Position numbers and translations under genes: made by a program. This document shows positions 1 through 8,835 of a stretch of DNA of 21,047 nt, piece after piece. The stretch spans positions 36,821 through 57,867 of the forward strand of contig NZ_CP046224.1 in the NCBI RefSeq assembly GCF_012562605.1, given 5' to 3'. A model generated the notes under the pieces. That model was not told the DNA's origin. It made no database searches and worked only from the letters and a program-made list of their open reading frames with translations. Origin of the DNA: Enterobacteriaceae endosymbiont of Plateumaris sericea. Its GTDB lineage: Bacteria > Pseudomonadota > Gammaproteobacteria > Enterobacterales > Enterobacteriaceae. The number at the start of each line of letters is the position of its first letter. Within the stretch, counting starts at the first letter, position 1.

Positions 1-1711
1 AAGACCAAAGTAACATTGTTATAGGACCTGTTAACATTCCTTTAACTATTTTTTTTGTTAATGACTGTGCATATTGAGACCAATATACTGTTATTGGTTT
101 ATTTCTACTAATATCTCCAATAATAATTGGAGGCTTTACACAACGAGAACCATAACTTTGTACCCAACCATTTTCAGTTATAACAAATCCATTAAGATTT
201 TCTCCAAAATATTCAACCATATCATTTCTTTCAGGTTCACCATGTACTAATACATCTAAATCTAATTTTTCTTGAATATTAATTATATTTTTAATATGAT
301 TTTTCATATTTTTTTTATAATTATTATAATTAATATATCCTGATTTAAAATCAGATCTTAATTTTCTAATATCTAATGTTTGAGGAAATGATCCTATAGT
401 TGTAGTTGGAATTAATGGTAATTGTAATTTTTTTTTTTGTAAAATTGATCTAGTATTATAATGTTTACGATTATTTATAATATTCTTACCAAGTAATAAT
501 ATTTTTTTTTGTACTTGTACATTAGTTATTTTTTTAGAAATTTTTCTAGTATATATGAATTTACTCCATTCAACTAATTTACTAGGATCATTATTATTAA
601 TAGCTTTAACTATTAAAGATAATTCTTTACATTTTTGTATAGCAAAAGAAAACCAATTTTTAATTTTTTTATCTAATTTAAATTCTAAATTTAAATCTAC
701 TGGACTATGTATTAATGAACAGGAACTACCAATCCATAAGAATGGTCTATTATTTTTTATAATTGTTAAAATATCATACCATTTTTTTAAATCAGTTTTC
801 CAAATATTTCTACCACTAATAATTCCAAAAGATATAGTCCATTTTTTAGAAATATTATTATTAATATATTCAATATTATCTTTTCCATTAACTAAATCTA
901 TATGTATTCCATTTATAGGTAATAATTTAATTAATTCAATATTATGAGTAATACCTCCAAAATATGTTGTTAATAATATATTAATATCATTACTAATATT
1001 ATTTCTTAAAATATCATAAGTATTTTTAAATGATTGTAACCATTTTTTTGGTAATTCTAAAGCTAAAATAGGTTCATCTATTTGAACCCATTGAATATTT
1101 CTTTTTTTTATTTCTAATAATATTTCAATATAAATTGGTAAAATTTTTTTTAATAATTCTAAACGACTAAAATTATTTTTTTCTCCTTTAGTACCTAACC
1201 AAAGATATGTAAGTGGACCTATTAATACTGGTTTAATATTATTAAAATTCATTTTAATAGCTTCATCTATTTCATTTAATAATTGTTTCCAAACAAAATT
1301 AAAAGATTGATTTTTATAAAATTCAGGAACTATATAATGATAATTAGTATTAAACCATTTAGTCATTTTACTAGCATTTAATGCTTTTTTGTTATGAATA
1401 GAACCTCTACCAATATAAAACATTGTATCTATGTTTATATAATTATCTATTTTTTCTTGAAATCTTTTAGGAATATTTCCTAACATTAAACTAGTATTAA
1501 GTATATGATCATACCATGCAAAATCACCTATAGGTAATAAATCAATATTATTATCTATTTGTTTATTTAAATTAAATTTCCTAATATTATAACCAATATT
1601 AAATAATTTTTCTTTTGTTATTTGATTATTCCAATATTTTTCTTGAGCTTTTTTTAATTCACGATATGGACCAATTCTAGGAAAACCTAATGTATGACTT
1701 AATACTTTCAT
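1..1711 (-). CDS. metE: Cobalamin-independent methionine synthase (partial, N-terminal 570 residues)
   Basis: This enzyme transfers the methyl group of 5-methyltetrahydrofolate polyglutamate to homocysteine, the last step of methionine synthesis in the cytoplasm, without vitamin B12. Translation from ATG 1711 is open to the window edge with no stop or frameshift. It begins MKVLSHTLGFPRIG and contains GDFAWYDH, TKWFNTNYHY, QWVQIDEP, TIGSFPQT, HGEPERNDMVEYFGE, GWVQSYGSRCVKPP and KGMLTGPITM, all colinear with E. coli MetE. About 570 of the usual ~753 residues are present. The zinc ligands (His641, Cys643, Glu665 and Cys726 in E. coli) lie in the missing C-terminal part, so catalytic integrity cannot be judged. 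It follows dapD on the same strand after 138 bp. An 11-base A tract (coding strand) at 428-438 is in frame. No MetJ or MetR operator was recognised upstream. Identity is very secure. Confidence 0.96.
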   Translation of the reverse strand, partial: MKVLSHTLGFPRIGPYRELKKAQEKYWNNQITKEKLFNIGYNIRKFNLNKQIDNNIDLLPIGDFAWYDHILNTSLMLGNIPKRFQEKIDNYINIDTMFYIGRGSIHNKKALNASKMTKWFNTNYHYIVPEFYKNQSFNFVWKQLLNEIDEAIKMNFNNIKPVLIGPLTYLWLGTKGEKNNFSRLELLKKILPIYIEILLEIKKRNIQWVQIDEPILALELPKKWLQSFKNTYDILRNNISNDINILLTTYFGGITHNIELIKLLPINGIHIDLVNGKDNIEYINNNISKKWTISFGIISGRNIWKTDLKKWYDILTIIKNNRPFLWIGSSCSLIHSPVDLNLEFKLDKKIKNWFSFAIQKCKELSLIVKAINNNDPSKLVEWSKFIYTRKISKKITNVQVQKKILLLGKNIINNRKHYNTRSILQKKKLQLPLIPTTTIGSFPQTLDIRKLRSDFKSGYINYNNYKKNMKNHIKNIINIQEKLDLDVLVHGEPERNDMVEYFGENLNGFVITENGWVQSYGSRCVKPPIIIGDISRNKPITVYWSQYAQSLTKKIVKGMLTGPITMLLWS

Positions 1712-1849
1712 ATTTATAAAATACCTATTTAATTATTAAAATTTATATAAATATTTATTATTTATAAGTATTAGATTTAATTAAGAATAATTTCTTTTAT
1801 TTATAAATATATAAATTTATTATTTGAAATAAGTAAATATTTAGATAAT

Positions 1850-2674
1850 TTAATTATTTTCACGCAAAAGATTATTAATTTCAATTTTACTTAAAGTTTT
1901 ATAGTCTACTTTTTTAACTATTACAGCACAATATAAACTATATTTACCATTTTTAGATGGTAAATTACCAGAAACAACAACTGAACCACTAGGAACTCTA
2001 CCAAAATAAATTAATCCTGTTTCTCTATCATATATTTTAGTACTTTGACCGATATATACTCCCATAGAAATTACTGAACCACTTTCAATAATAACTCCTT
2101 CAACTATTTCTGATCTAGCTCCAATAAAACAATCATCTTCTATAATTGTTGGATTAGATTGAATGGGTTCTAGAACTCCTCCTATTCCAACTCCTCCAGA
2201 TATATGAACATTTTTTCCAATTTGAGCACATGATCCAATAGTTGACCAAGTATCTATCATAGTTCCTGTACCTATAAAAGATCCTATATTTATAAAAGAA
2301 GGCATTAAAATAACATTTTTATCTAAAAATGATCCATATCTTATAGTAGTAGGTGGTACAATGCGACAATTAAGTTTATTAAAATCATTTTTATTAATAT
2401 AATAAAATTTAGAAGGAATTTTATCATAATAACAATTATAATTATCTCTTATAAAAAAATTATTACTAATTTTAAAATATAATAAAATAGCTTTTTTTAT
2501 CCATTGATATGTTATCCATTTATTATCTATTTTTTCTGATACTCTTAATTTTCCTTTATCTAACATATCAATAACATTATTAACTGATTGAATTAATTCT
2601 TTATTTTGTAATGATTTTTCATTATTTTTATATTTAGAAAAATAATATTCTATTATATCTTTAAATTTTGTCAT
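1850..2674 (-). CDS. dapD: 2,3,4,5-tetrahydropyridine-2,6-dicarboxylate N-succinyltransferase
   Basis: DapD succinylates tetrahydrodipicolinate with succinyl-CoA in the succinylase branch of lysine and meso-diaminopimelate synthesis, so it serves both lysine supply and any peptidoglycan. The product is 274 residues, exactly the E. coli length, and starts [12 protein letters not shown]. An alpha-helical N-terminal domain (about 1-100) is followed by a left-handed beta-helix of hexapeptide repeats (about 105-235) with [13 protein letters not shown] and [13 protein letters not shown]. The residues known to be catalytic in the family, Asp141 and Glu189, are both present at those numbers. The C-terminus, [19 protein letters not shown], also matches. 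It lies 90 bp after ligA and 138 bp before metE on the same strand. Nothing appears degenerate. Confidence 0.97.
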   Translation of the reverse strand: MTKFKDIIEYYFSKYKNNEKSLQNKELIQSVNNVIDMLDKGKLRVSEKIDNKWITYQWIKKAILLYFKISNNFFIRDNYNCYYDKIPSKFYYINKNDFNKLNCRIVPPTTIRYGSFLDKNVILMPSFINIGSFIGTGTMIDTWSTIGSCAQIGKNVHISGGVGIGGVLEPIQSNPTIIEDDCFIGARSEIVEGVIIESGSVISMGVYIGQSTKIYDRETGLIYFGRVPSGSVVVSGNLPSKNGKYSLYCAVIVKKVDYKTLSKIEINNLLRENN

Positions 2675-2764
2675 ATTAATTTAATTATTAATTTTATTTC
2701 ATGTAATTTAAGTAAGATATCATTTATTATATAAATAAACAATTTATTATATATAATACTGAAA

Positions 2765-4789
2765 TCAATTTTTATTCATTAATTCTATTAATTTTTGTTC
2801 ATTTATAATTATTATATTTAATTTTTTTACTTTAAATAATTTAGAACCGGGATTTTTCCCTATAATAATCATATCTATATTTTTAGATATATGATTATAA
2901 ATTATAGCTCCTAAACTTATTAATTTTTCTATTATTTTTTGTCTATTTATTGTAGTTAATTTTCCTGTTAATACTATTTTTTTTTTATAAAAAAAATTAT
3001 TAATTATATTAGTATTGTTCCAATAAATACCAATTTCATTAACTAGTTTATTAATTATATATAAGTTATTTTTATCATTAATAAATTTATATAAATTACA
3101 TGCAATTTTTTTTCCTATTCCAGATATAAAACAAAAATCTTTTAAATCAGCATTTAAAAAATTATTTAAATTTTGAAAATAATTATTTAAATTATTTGCA
3201 GTAACTAAACCTACTTCACTAATTCCTAAAGAATATAAAAATCTAGTAAAAGTTGTTTTTTTTGATATTTCTAATGCGCTTAATATTTTTAAAATAGATT
3301 TAGTACCTAAATAAGGAATTTTATTTAAAGTATTTATATTTAAATTAAATAAATCTATAGAATTTTTTACTAAATTAATATCAACTAATTTATTAATAAG
3401 TTGATTACCTATATAATTAATATTCATTGCATCACGTGATATAAAATGTTTTAAATATCCTTTTAGTTGAGATTTGCAATTTAAACCAGATGAACAATAA
3501 AATATTGATTTATTATAACTTTTTTTTTTAAGAATAGATTTACAATCTGGACATGTTTTAGGAAAAATAATATTAGTTGTAATATTATTTTTTCTTTCTG
3601 TTTTTATAACATTAATTATTTTTGGTATAACATCACCACAACGTTGTACTACAATTACATCACCTATTTTTAAATTTAATTTTTTAATTTCATTAAAATT
3701 ATATAAACTAGCATTACTAATATTTACTCCATCTATTTTAATAGTTTTAAATTTTCCTACAGGAGTAATTAATCCTGTTCGTCCTATTTGAAAAATAATA
3801 TTTTTTAAAATTGTTATTTTTTCTTGTGGTGGAAATTTATATGCAATAGCCCATTTAGGAGCATGTGATGTAGAACCTAATAATTTTTGTATTTTAAAAT
3901 TATCTATTTTAATAACAATACCATCAATATTATATGAAAAATTATTTCTTATTTTTTTTATTTTTTCATAAAAAAAAGAAATTTCTTTTAAAGAAGTACA
4001 GAGTACTGTATGTTTAGAAACTGGTAAACCATAATTTTTAAGTCGTTTTAATGTTTTAATATGACTATATAATTTGTTTTTATTTTTTATAAAACCTATA
4101 CCATAACTAAAAAAATTTAATAATTTATAATTAATATCATTATAAATATTTTTTAATCGTAAAAAACTTAAGGCTGAACTACGAGTATTAGCAAATTGTT
4201 TATTTAAAATATTTTTTTTATTTAATATATTTAAGTTTTTTTTAGTCATAAATATTTCTCCTCTAACTTCTAATATAGGAGGAAAATTATTTCCTTGTAA
4301 TTTATGAGGAATATCATCTACATATAATATATTATTAATTATATTTTCTCCTATCATTCCATTTCCTCTAGTAGAGGCTTGTATTAATTGACCATTTTTA
4401 TATAATAAACTTGTTGCTATTCCATCAAATTTTAATTCACAACAAAAATTGTTATTATTTTTATTTAAAAAATTTTTTATAGGATTAAAAAATTTTAAAA
4501 ATAAATCTTTTTCATTAAAAACATTATTTAATGATAACATCGGAATAATATGGTTTATTTTTTTTATATTTTGTAAAGAAATACCTCCTACAGATTTAGT
4601 CGGAGAATTATTTGTTATTAAATGAGGAAATAACTTTTCTAAATATTTTAATTTATATAATAGTTCATCATATTTATAATCCGGTATTTCTGGGTTATTT
4701 AATACATGATATTTATAATTATGATAATGTATTTTATTACGTAATTCTGTAATTTCTTCTTTTAATGATTTTTTCATAAAATTATTCAT
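2765..4789 (-). CDS. ligA: NAD-dependent DNA ligase LigA
   Basis: LigA seals nicks at Okazaki junctions and during repair, using NAD+ to form a ligase-AMP intermediate. The 674-residue product (E. coli 671) has all domains in order: Ia (about 1-72, with the YHxxxY pattern HNYKYHV); the adenylation domain with the nucleophile Lys120 in ELKFDG, and RGEIF, DGIVIK and WAIAYKFPP; the OB fold (about 322-405); a zinc finger with Cys413, Cys416, Cys432 and Cys438; helix-hairpin-helix repeats (about 445-585); and a C-terminal BRCT domain (about 598-674, KIVLTGK and IIGKNPGSK). The downstream Met5 (ATG 4777) is an equally good start by comparison with E. coli. It ends in TGA, showing that TGA is still read as stop here. 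A 10-base A tract lies at 2977-2986. It lies 24 bp downstream of cysS. Confidence 0.97.
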   Translation of the reverse strand: MNNFMKKSLKEEITELRNKIHYHNYKYHVLNNPEIPDYKYDELLYKLKYLEKLFPHLITNNSPTKSVGGISLQNIKKINHIIPMLSLNNVFNEKDLFLKFFNPIKNFLNKNNNNFCCELKFDGIATSLLYKNGQLIQASTRGNGMIGENIINNILYVDDIPHKLQGNNFPPILEVRGEIFMTKKNLNILNKKNILNKQFANTRSSALSFLRLKNIYNDINYKLLNFFSYGIGFIKNKNKLYSHIKTLKRLKNYGLPVSKHTVLCTSLKEISFFYEKIKKIRNNFSYNIDGIVIKIDNFKIQKLLGSTSHAPKWAIAYKFPPQEKITILKNIIFQIGRTGLITPVGKFKTIKIDGVNISNASLYNFNEIKKLNLKIGDVIVVQRCGDVIPKIINVIKTERKNNITTNIIFPKTCPDCKSILKKKSYNKSIFYCSSGLNCKSQLKGYLKHFISRDAMNINYIGNQLINKLVDINLVKNSIDLFNLNINTLNKIPYLGTKSILKILSALEISKKTTFTRFLYSLGISEVGLVTANNLNNYFQNLNNFLNADLKDFCFISGIGKKIACNLYKFINDKNNLYIINKLVNEIGIYWNNTNIINNFFYKKKIVLTGKLTTINRQKIIEKLISLGAIIYNHISKNIDMIIIGKNPGSKLFKVKKLNIIIINEQKLIELMNKN

Positions 4790-4813
4790 ATAAAATATAT
4801 ATATTTAAAAATA

Positions 4814-6244
4814 TTATTTAGTTTTCTTTTTCCATATAGTTCCAAATTGTGAATCTTCTAGTAAAATATTTTGATTATTTAATAAATTTCGAATATCATC
4901 TGCTTTTATCCAACATTTATTTTTACGAGCATTATTTCGTATTTTAATTAATTTTTCAATTTGATATTTATTAAAATAATATGAATTATTATTATTATTC
5001 TTAAAATAATTTTTAGGATTATAAAAAAGAATTCCTAAAATATTTCCTAAATCTTTTAATTTTAATATTAAATTATTAGCATATAAAAATTTTTTTTTAT
5101 TATTTAAAATATTAATTTGATATGACATATTGAATAATATACTATAAACTTTTGGAGTATTAAAATCATCATTCATTGCTTCATAAAATTTTTTTTCAAA
5201 AAAAATATTTTGTTTATCTTTTTTATAATTTTGATATTCTATATTTTTTTTAAGTAAAATATCATTTATATAATATATTGATGTATATAATCTTTTTATA
5301 GAAGCTTCAGATTGTTTTAAAATATTTTCATTATAAATAATTGGACTTCTATAATGTGTAGAAGTAAAAAAATATCGAATAACTTCATTATTATATTTAG
5401 ATAAAATATCTCTCAATTTTAAAGAATTATGTAATGATTTAGACATTTTTTTATTATTTATCATAACCATTCCACTATGAATCCAATAATTAACATGAAA
5501 TGATTTATCAAAACAATATGATTGAGCTATTTCATTTTCATGATGAGGAAAAATTAAATCATTACCACCACCATGTATATCAAAACAATTACCAAAATAT
5601 TTATGACTCATAGCTGAACATTCTATATGCCATCCAGGCCTTCCATAACCCCAAGGAGATGACCATCCAATTTGTTTTTTTTTAGATATTTTCCATAAAA
5701 CAAAATCTATATAATTTTTTTTAATAGAAAAATGTATTTTTTTATTTTGTAATTTTAATTTATTTAAATTTTGTCGAGATAATTGACCATAATGTAAATA
5801 ACTTTTAATAGAAAACATTACATCTCCATTATTAGCAATATATGCATAATTATTTTTAATTAAATTTTTAATTATTATAATAATTTCATTAATATGATCA
5901 GTTACTCTAGGTTCTATATCTGGATTTAAAAGATTAAGGCTTTTAAAATCTAATTGCATTTCAGAAATCATTTTATCTGTAATATATTTAATATTTATAT
6001 TTTTTTCATTTGCTAAATTTATTATTTTATCATCAATATCAGTAATATTTCTTATATATTCTACTTTATAACCTAAATTTTTTAAATATCTTATAATTAA
6101 ATCAAAAATTACAAAAGTCCTTCCATGTCCAATGTGACATAAATCATATGTTGTAACCCCACAGACATAAATTTTAACTTTATTTTTATGAATTGGTTTA
6201 AATATTTCTTTTTGTTTACTTAAAGTATTAAAAATTTTTAACAT
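4814..6244 (-). CDS. cysS: Cysteinyl-tRNA synthetase
   Basis: This class I synthetase charges tRNA-Cys in the cytoplasm. From ATG 6244 the product is 476 residues (E. coli 461) and begins MLKIFNTLSKQKEIFKPIH, nearly identical to the E. coli N-terminus. An in-frame GTG at 6256 would add four residues (MKLS). I prefer the ATG because it places the zinc cysteine of VCGVTTYD at 28, as in E. coli. The HIGH signature is in CHIGHGRTF (about 37-40), NITDIDDKI is conserved, and the other zinc ligands appear in WHIECSAMS and FPHHENEIAQS. The KMSKS loop is intact as KKMSKSLHNS. The C-terminal anticodon-binding region is lysine- and asparagine-rich, with an N-rich insertion (about 423-427), but retains KADDIRNLL. 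It sits between dnaB and ligA on the same strand. Confidence 0.96.
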   Translation of the reverse strand: MLKIFNTLSKQKEIFKPIHKNKVKIYVCGVTTYDLCHIGHGRTFVIFDLIIRYLKNLGYKVEYIRNITDIDDKIINLANEKNINIKYITDKMISEMQLDFKSLNLLNPDIEPRVTDHINEIIIIIKNLIKNNYAYIANNGDVMFSIKSYLHYGQLSRQNLNKLKLQNKKIHFSIKKNYIDFVLWKISKKKQIGWSSPWGYGRPGWHIECSAMSHKYFGNCFDIHGGGNDLIFPHHENEIAQSYCFDKSFHVNYWIHSGMVMINNKKMSKSLHNSLKLRDILSKYNNEVIRYFFTSTHYRSPIIYNENILKQSEASIKRLYTSIYYINDILLKKNIEYQNYKKDKQNIFFEKKFYEAMNDDFNTPKVYSILFNMSYQINILNNKKKFLYANNLILKLKDLGNILGILFYNPKNYFKNNNNNSYYFNKYQIEKLIKIRNNARKNKCWIKADDIRNLLNNQNILLEDSQFGTIWKKKTK

Positions 6245-6331
6245 TGATAATTTCACTATAATTTTATAAAAATTAATTTTAATTAATAATTAACTTGTAA
6301 AAATTAATTATTTTAACTGATTAATTAATAA

Positions 6332-7744
6332 TTAATCAATATTAGAATTACTATAATAATTTGAATAATTATCAAATCGAGCTATTTTATTATTAAATGT
6401 TAATCTTATAGTACCAATTGGACCATTACGTTGTTTTCCTATAATTATTTCTGCAATACCTTGTAAATTACTATGTTCATTATATACTTCATCTCTATAA
6501 ATAAACATTATTAAATCAGCATCTTGTTCTATAGATCCAGATTCTCTTAAATCAGAATTCATTGGACGTTTATCAGATCTTTGTTCTAAAGATCTATTTA
6601 ATTGAGATAAAGCTAATACAGGTACATGTAATTCTTTTGCTAATGCTTTTAATGAACGTGATATTTCAGCAATTTCTAATGTTCTATTAAAAGATAATGA
6701 AGGGACTCTCATTAATTGTAAATAATCAACCATAATTAAACTTAAGCCACTATGTTCTCTAAAAATTCTACGAGATCTTAATCTAACTTCAGTAGGAGTA
6801 AGTTCGGAAGAATCATCAATATATATATTTTTTTTCTTTAATAAAAGACCCATTGTATTTGAAATTTTTTCCCAATCATTGTCATTTAATTGCCCTGTAC
6901 GAATACGTGTTTGATCAACTCTAGAAAGAGAAGCTAACATACGCATCATAATTTGTTCACATGGCATTTCTAAACTAAATATAAGTACAGGTTTATCTTG
7001 TGATATAGCTGCATTTTCACAAATATTCATTGCAAAAGTTGTTTTTCCCATTGAAGGTCGAGCAGCAATAATAATTAAATCAGATTTTTGTAATCCTGCT
7101 GTTTTTTTATTTAATGCATGATATCCAGTATCTATTCCAGTAACACCATGTTTTGTCGATTTATAAAAAGATTCAATTTTAGAAATTGTTACTTCTAAAA
7201 TTTCATCTACTCCTTTAGGTTTGGTATCTTTATTTATACGTTTTTCTGCTATTTGAAAAATACGAGATTCAGCTAAATTTATTAATTCTTCACTCTTTCT
7301 TCCATTAGGATAATATCCAGCTTCAGCAATTTCATTCGCAGCTAATATCATTTCTCTAATAATAGCTCTTTCTCTTACAATATCAATATATGCATAAATG
7401 TTAGATACACTTGGAATATTTTTTGATAATTCAGCTAAATATGCAAATCCTCCTACATCATTTAATTTACTTTTATTTTCTAAAGATTCTGATAGAGTAA
7501 TTAAATCAATTGGTTTTCCAGTATCTGTTAACATTTGCATTTCACTAAAAATAATTCTATGAGCAAATGTAAAAAAATCTTGTACTATAATTTTTTCTAT
7601 AACATTTTCCCAACGATTATTATCTAACATTAACCCTCCTAGGATAGATTGTTCTGCTTCTAATGAATGAGGAGGTAATTTAATTCCTTCTATATCAAAA
7701 TCTTTTCTAAATCTAGATCTTTTTATTATATTATTTACTATCAT
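6332..7744 (-). CDS. dnaB: Replicative DNA helicase DnaB
   Basis: DnaB is the hexameric 5'-3' helicase that unwinds the replication fork and recruits primase. The 470-residue product (E. coli 471) has the N-terminal collar domain (about 25-125, PPHSLEAEQSILGGLMLDN), a linker, and a RecA-like ATPase domain. The Walker A is ARPSMGKTT (Lys234), the Walker B is LIMVDYLQLM (Asp340), and KQRNGPIG carries the arginine finger (Arg439). VPVLALSQLNRSLEQR and LRESGSIEQDADLI are also conserved. Conservation is visibly higher than in neighbouring genes. In E. coli dusA lies just upstream in the same direction with pspG and qorA between; here dusA is directly upstream, 76 bp away. Confidence 0.98.
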   Translation of the reverse strand: MIVNNIIKRSRFRKDFDIEGIKLPPHSLEAEQSILGGLMLDNNRWENVIEKIIVQDFFTFAHRIIFSEMQMLTDTGKPIDLITLSESLENKSKLNDVGGFAYLAELSKNIPSVSNIYAYIDIVRERAIIREMILAANEIAEAGYYPNGRKSEELINLAESRIFQIAEKRINKDTKPKGVDEILEVTISKIESFYKSTKHGVTGIDTGYHALNKKTAGLQKSDLIIIAARPSMGKTTFAMNICENAAISQDKPVLIFSLEMPCEQIMMRMLASLSRVDQTRIRTGQLNDNDWEKISNTMGLLLKKKNIYIDDSSELTPTEVRLRSRRIFREHSGLSLIMVDYLQLMRVPSLSFNRTLEIAEISRSLKALAKELHVPVLALSQLNRSLEQRSDKRPMNSDLRESGSIEQDADLIMFIYRDEVYNEHSNLQGIAEIIIGKQRNGPIGTIRLTFNNKIARFDNYSNYYSNSNID

Positions 7745-7820
7745 AAATTAACATTTATAAGGTATGAATATTGATATAATATTAATTATATAAAATTATA
7801 TTTTAATAATTATTATAATT

Positions 7821-8795
7821 TTATATATCTTTTATATAAGATAATGCTTTATTTAATACTTGAATACTACTATTATTTAAATAATTATTTTTATTATTAA
7901 TATATTTTTTAAAATTTACAGAACCATTTATTCCATTAAAAAAATTTAACATAGAAGAAATAATTATTTTTAAATGTATACCTTTTTTTAATTCCCTTTC
8001 TATATAAGAATACATAGATTTTATAATTATTATAGGAGTCTGTAAAATATATTTTTGATAAAAAATTTTTTGATCAATTTGCATTAAAAATTTGGGATCG
8101 TTAAAAATTTTTCTACCCATCATGACTCCATCTACATATTTTAAATGATTAATTACTTCTTTAAAACTTTTAATTCCTCCATTTATTGATATTTTAATAT
8201 TTGGAAAATCTTTTTTAATTTCATATATAACTTTATAATTTAAATGAGGATTATTAAGATTATAATTAGTATTAATTTTATTAAACAGTAATGCTTTACG
8301 AGCATGAATAATAAACATATTACAACCACTAATAGATAATTTATCTATAAATTTATATAAAAAAGTATAACTATCATCATTATTTATACCAATACGAGTT
8401 TTTATTGTAATTGGTATTGAAACACTATCACTCATTGATTTGATACAATCAGAAAGAATATTATATTGTTTCATTAAACATGCTCCAAAATTACCTTTTT
8501 GAGATTTAATTGAAGGACAACCTACATTTAAATTAATTTCTTTATATCCTAATTTTTCTGCTTGTTTTGCACATAAAGCTAATATTTTAGGGTTATTACC
8601 TGCTAATTGTAACGCAATATTATTTCCATAATTATCTAATAAAATTGATTTATTATTAATAATAGCGTTAGAATGTATCATTTCAGTATATAACAAAGTA
8701 TGTTTAGTTAGTTTTCTATAAAAATAACGACAATATTTATCAGTTTTTTTTAACATAGGAGCAACTGAAAATTTATAATAAGGAATTTTATTCAT
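7821..8795 (-). CDS. dusA: tRNA-dihydrouridine synthase A
   Basis: DusA is an FMN enzyme that reduces uridines 20/20a in the D-loop of tRNAs. The product is 324 residues. The TIM-barrel FMN domain starts with YYKFSVAPMLKKTDKYCRYF and LLYTEMI, then ALQLAGN, and INLNVGCPS with the catalytic Cys93, followed by GNFGACLMK. FMN and RNA contacts are seen in IPITIKTRIGI, FIIHARKA, ISINGGI and VDGVMMGR. The C-terminal helical tRNA-binding domain keeps YIERELKKG and FFNGINGS. The IHARKA and RIGI signatures and the long C-terminal domain point to DusA rather than DusB or DusC. It lies 40 bp downstream of der. Bases at the family's key sites are intact. Confidence 0.95.
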   Translation of the reverse strand: MNKIPYYKFSVAPMLKKTDKYCRYFYRKLTKHTLLYTEMIHSNAIINNKSILLDNYGNNIALQLAGNNPKILALCAKQAEKLGYKEINLNVGCPSIKSQKGNFGACLMKQYNILSDCIKSMSDSVSIPITIKTRIGINNDDSYTFLYKFIDKLSISGCNMFIIHARKALLFNKINTNYNLNNPHLNYKVIYEIKKDFPNIKISINGGIKSFKEVINHLKYVDGVMMGRKIFNDPKFLMQIDQKIFYQKYILQTPIIIIKSMYSYIERELKKGIHLKIIISSMLNFFNGINGSVNFKKYINNKNNYLNNSSIQVLNKALSYIKDI

Positions 8796-8835
8796 TTTAT
8801 GAAATTTAATAAATTAAGTAATAATTATTATATAT

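Noticed and set aside
555..947. Plus-strand open frame of 130 codons
   Set aside because: It is antisense to a conserved part of metE, resembles no known protein, and is an effect of AT-rich codon composition.
1..1711. metE as a pseudogene, since it has no stop in the window
   Set aside because: The frame is continuous from the start to the edge and all expected motifs are in order, so it is simply cut by the window.
1712..1849. Possible MetJ or MetR site upstream of metE
   Set aside because: No AGACGTCT-like repeats and no TGAA-N5-TTCA element found; a loose TTCAAA/TATAAA pair (1800-1828) is too weak to call a promoter.
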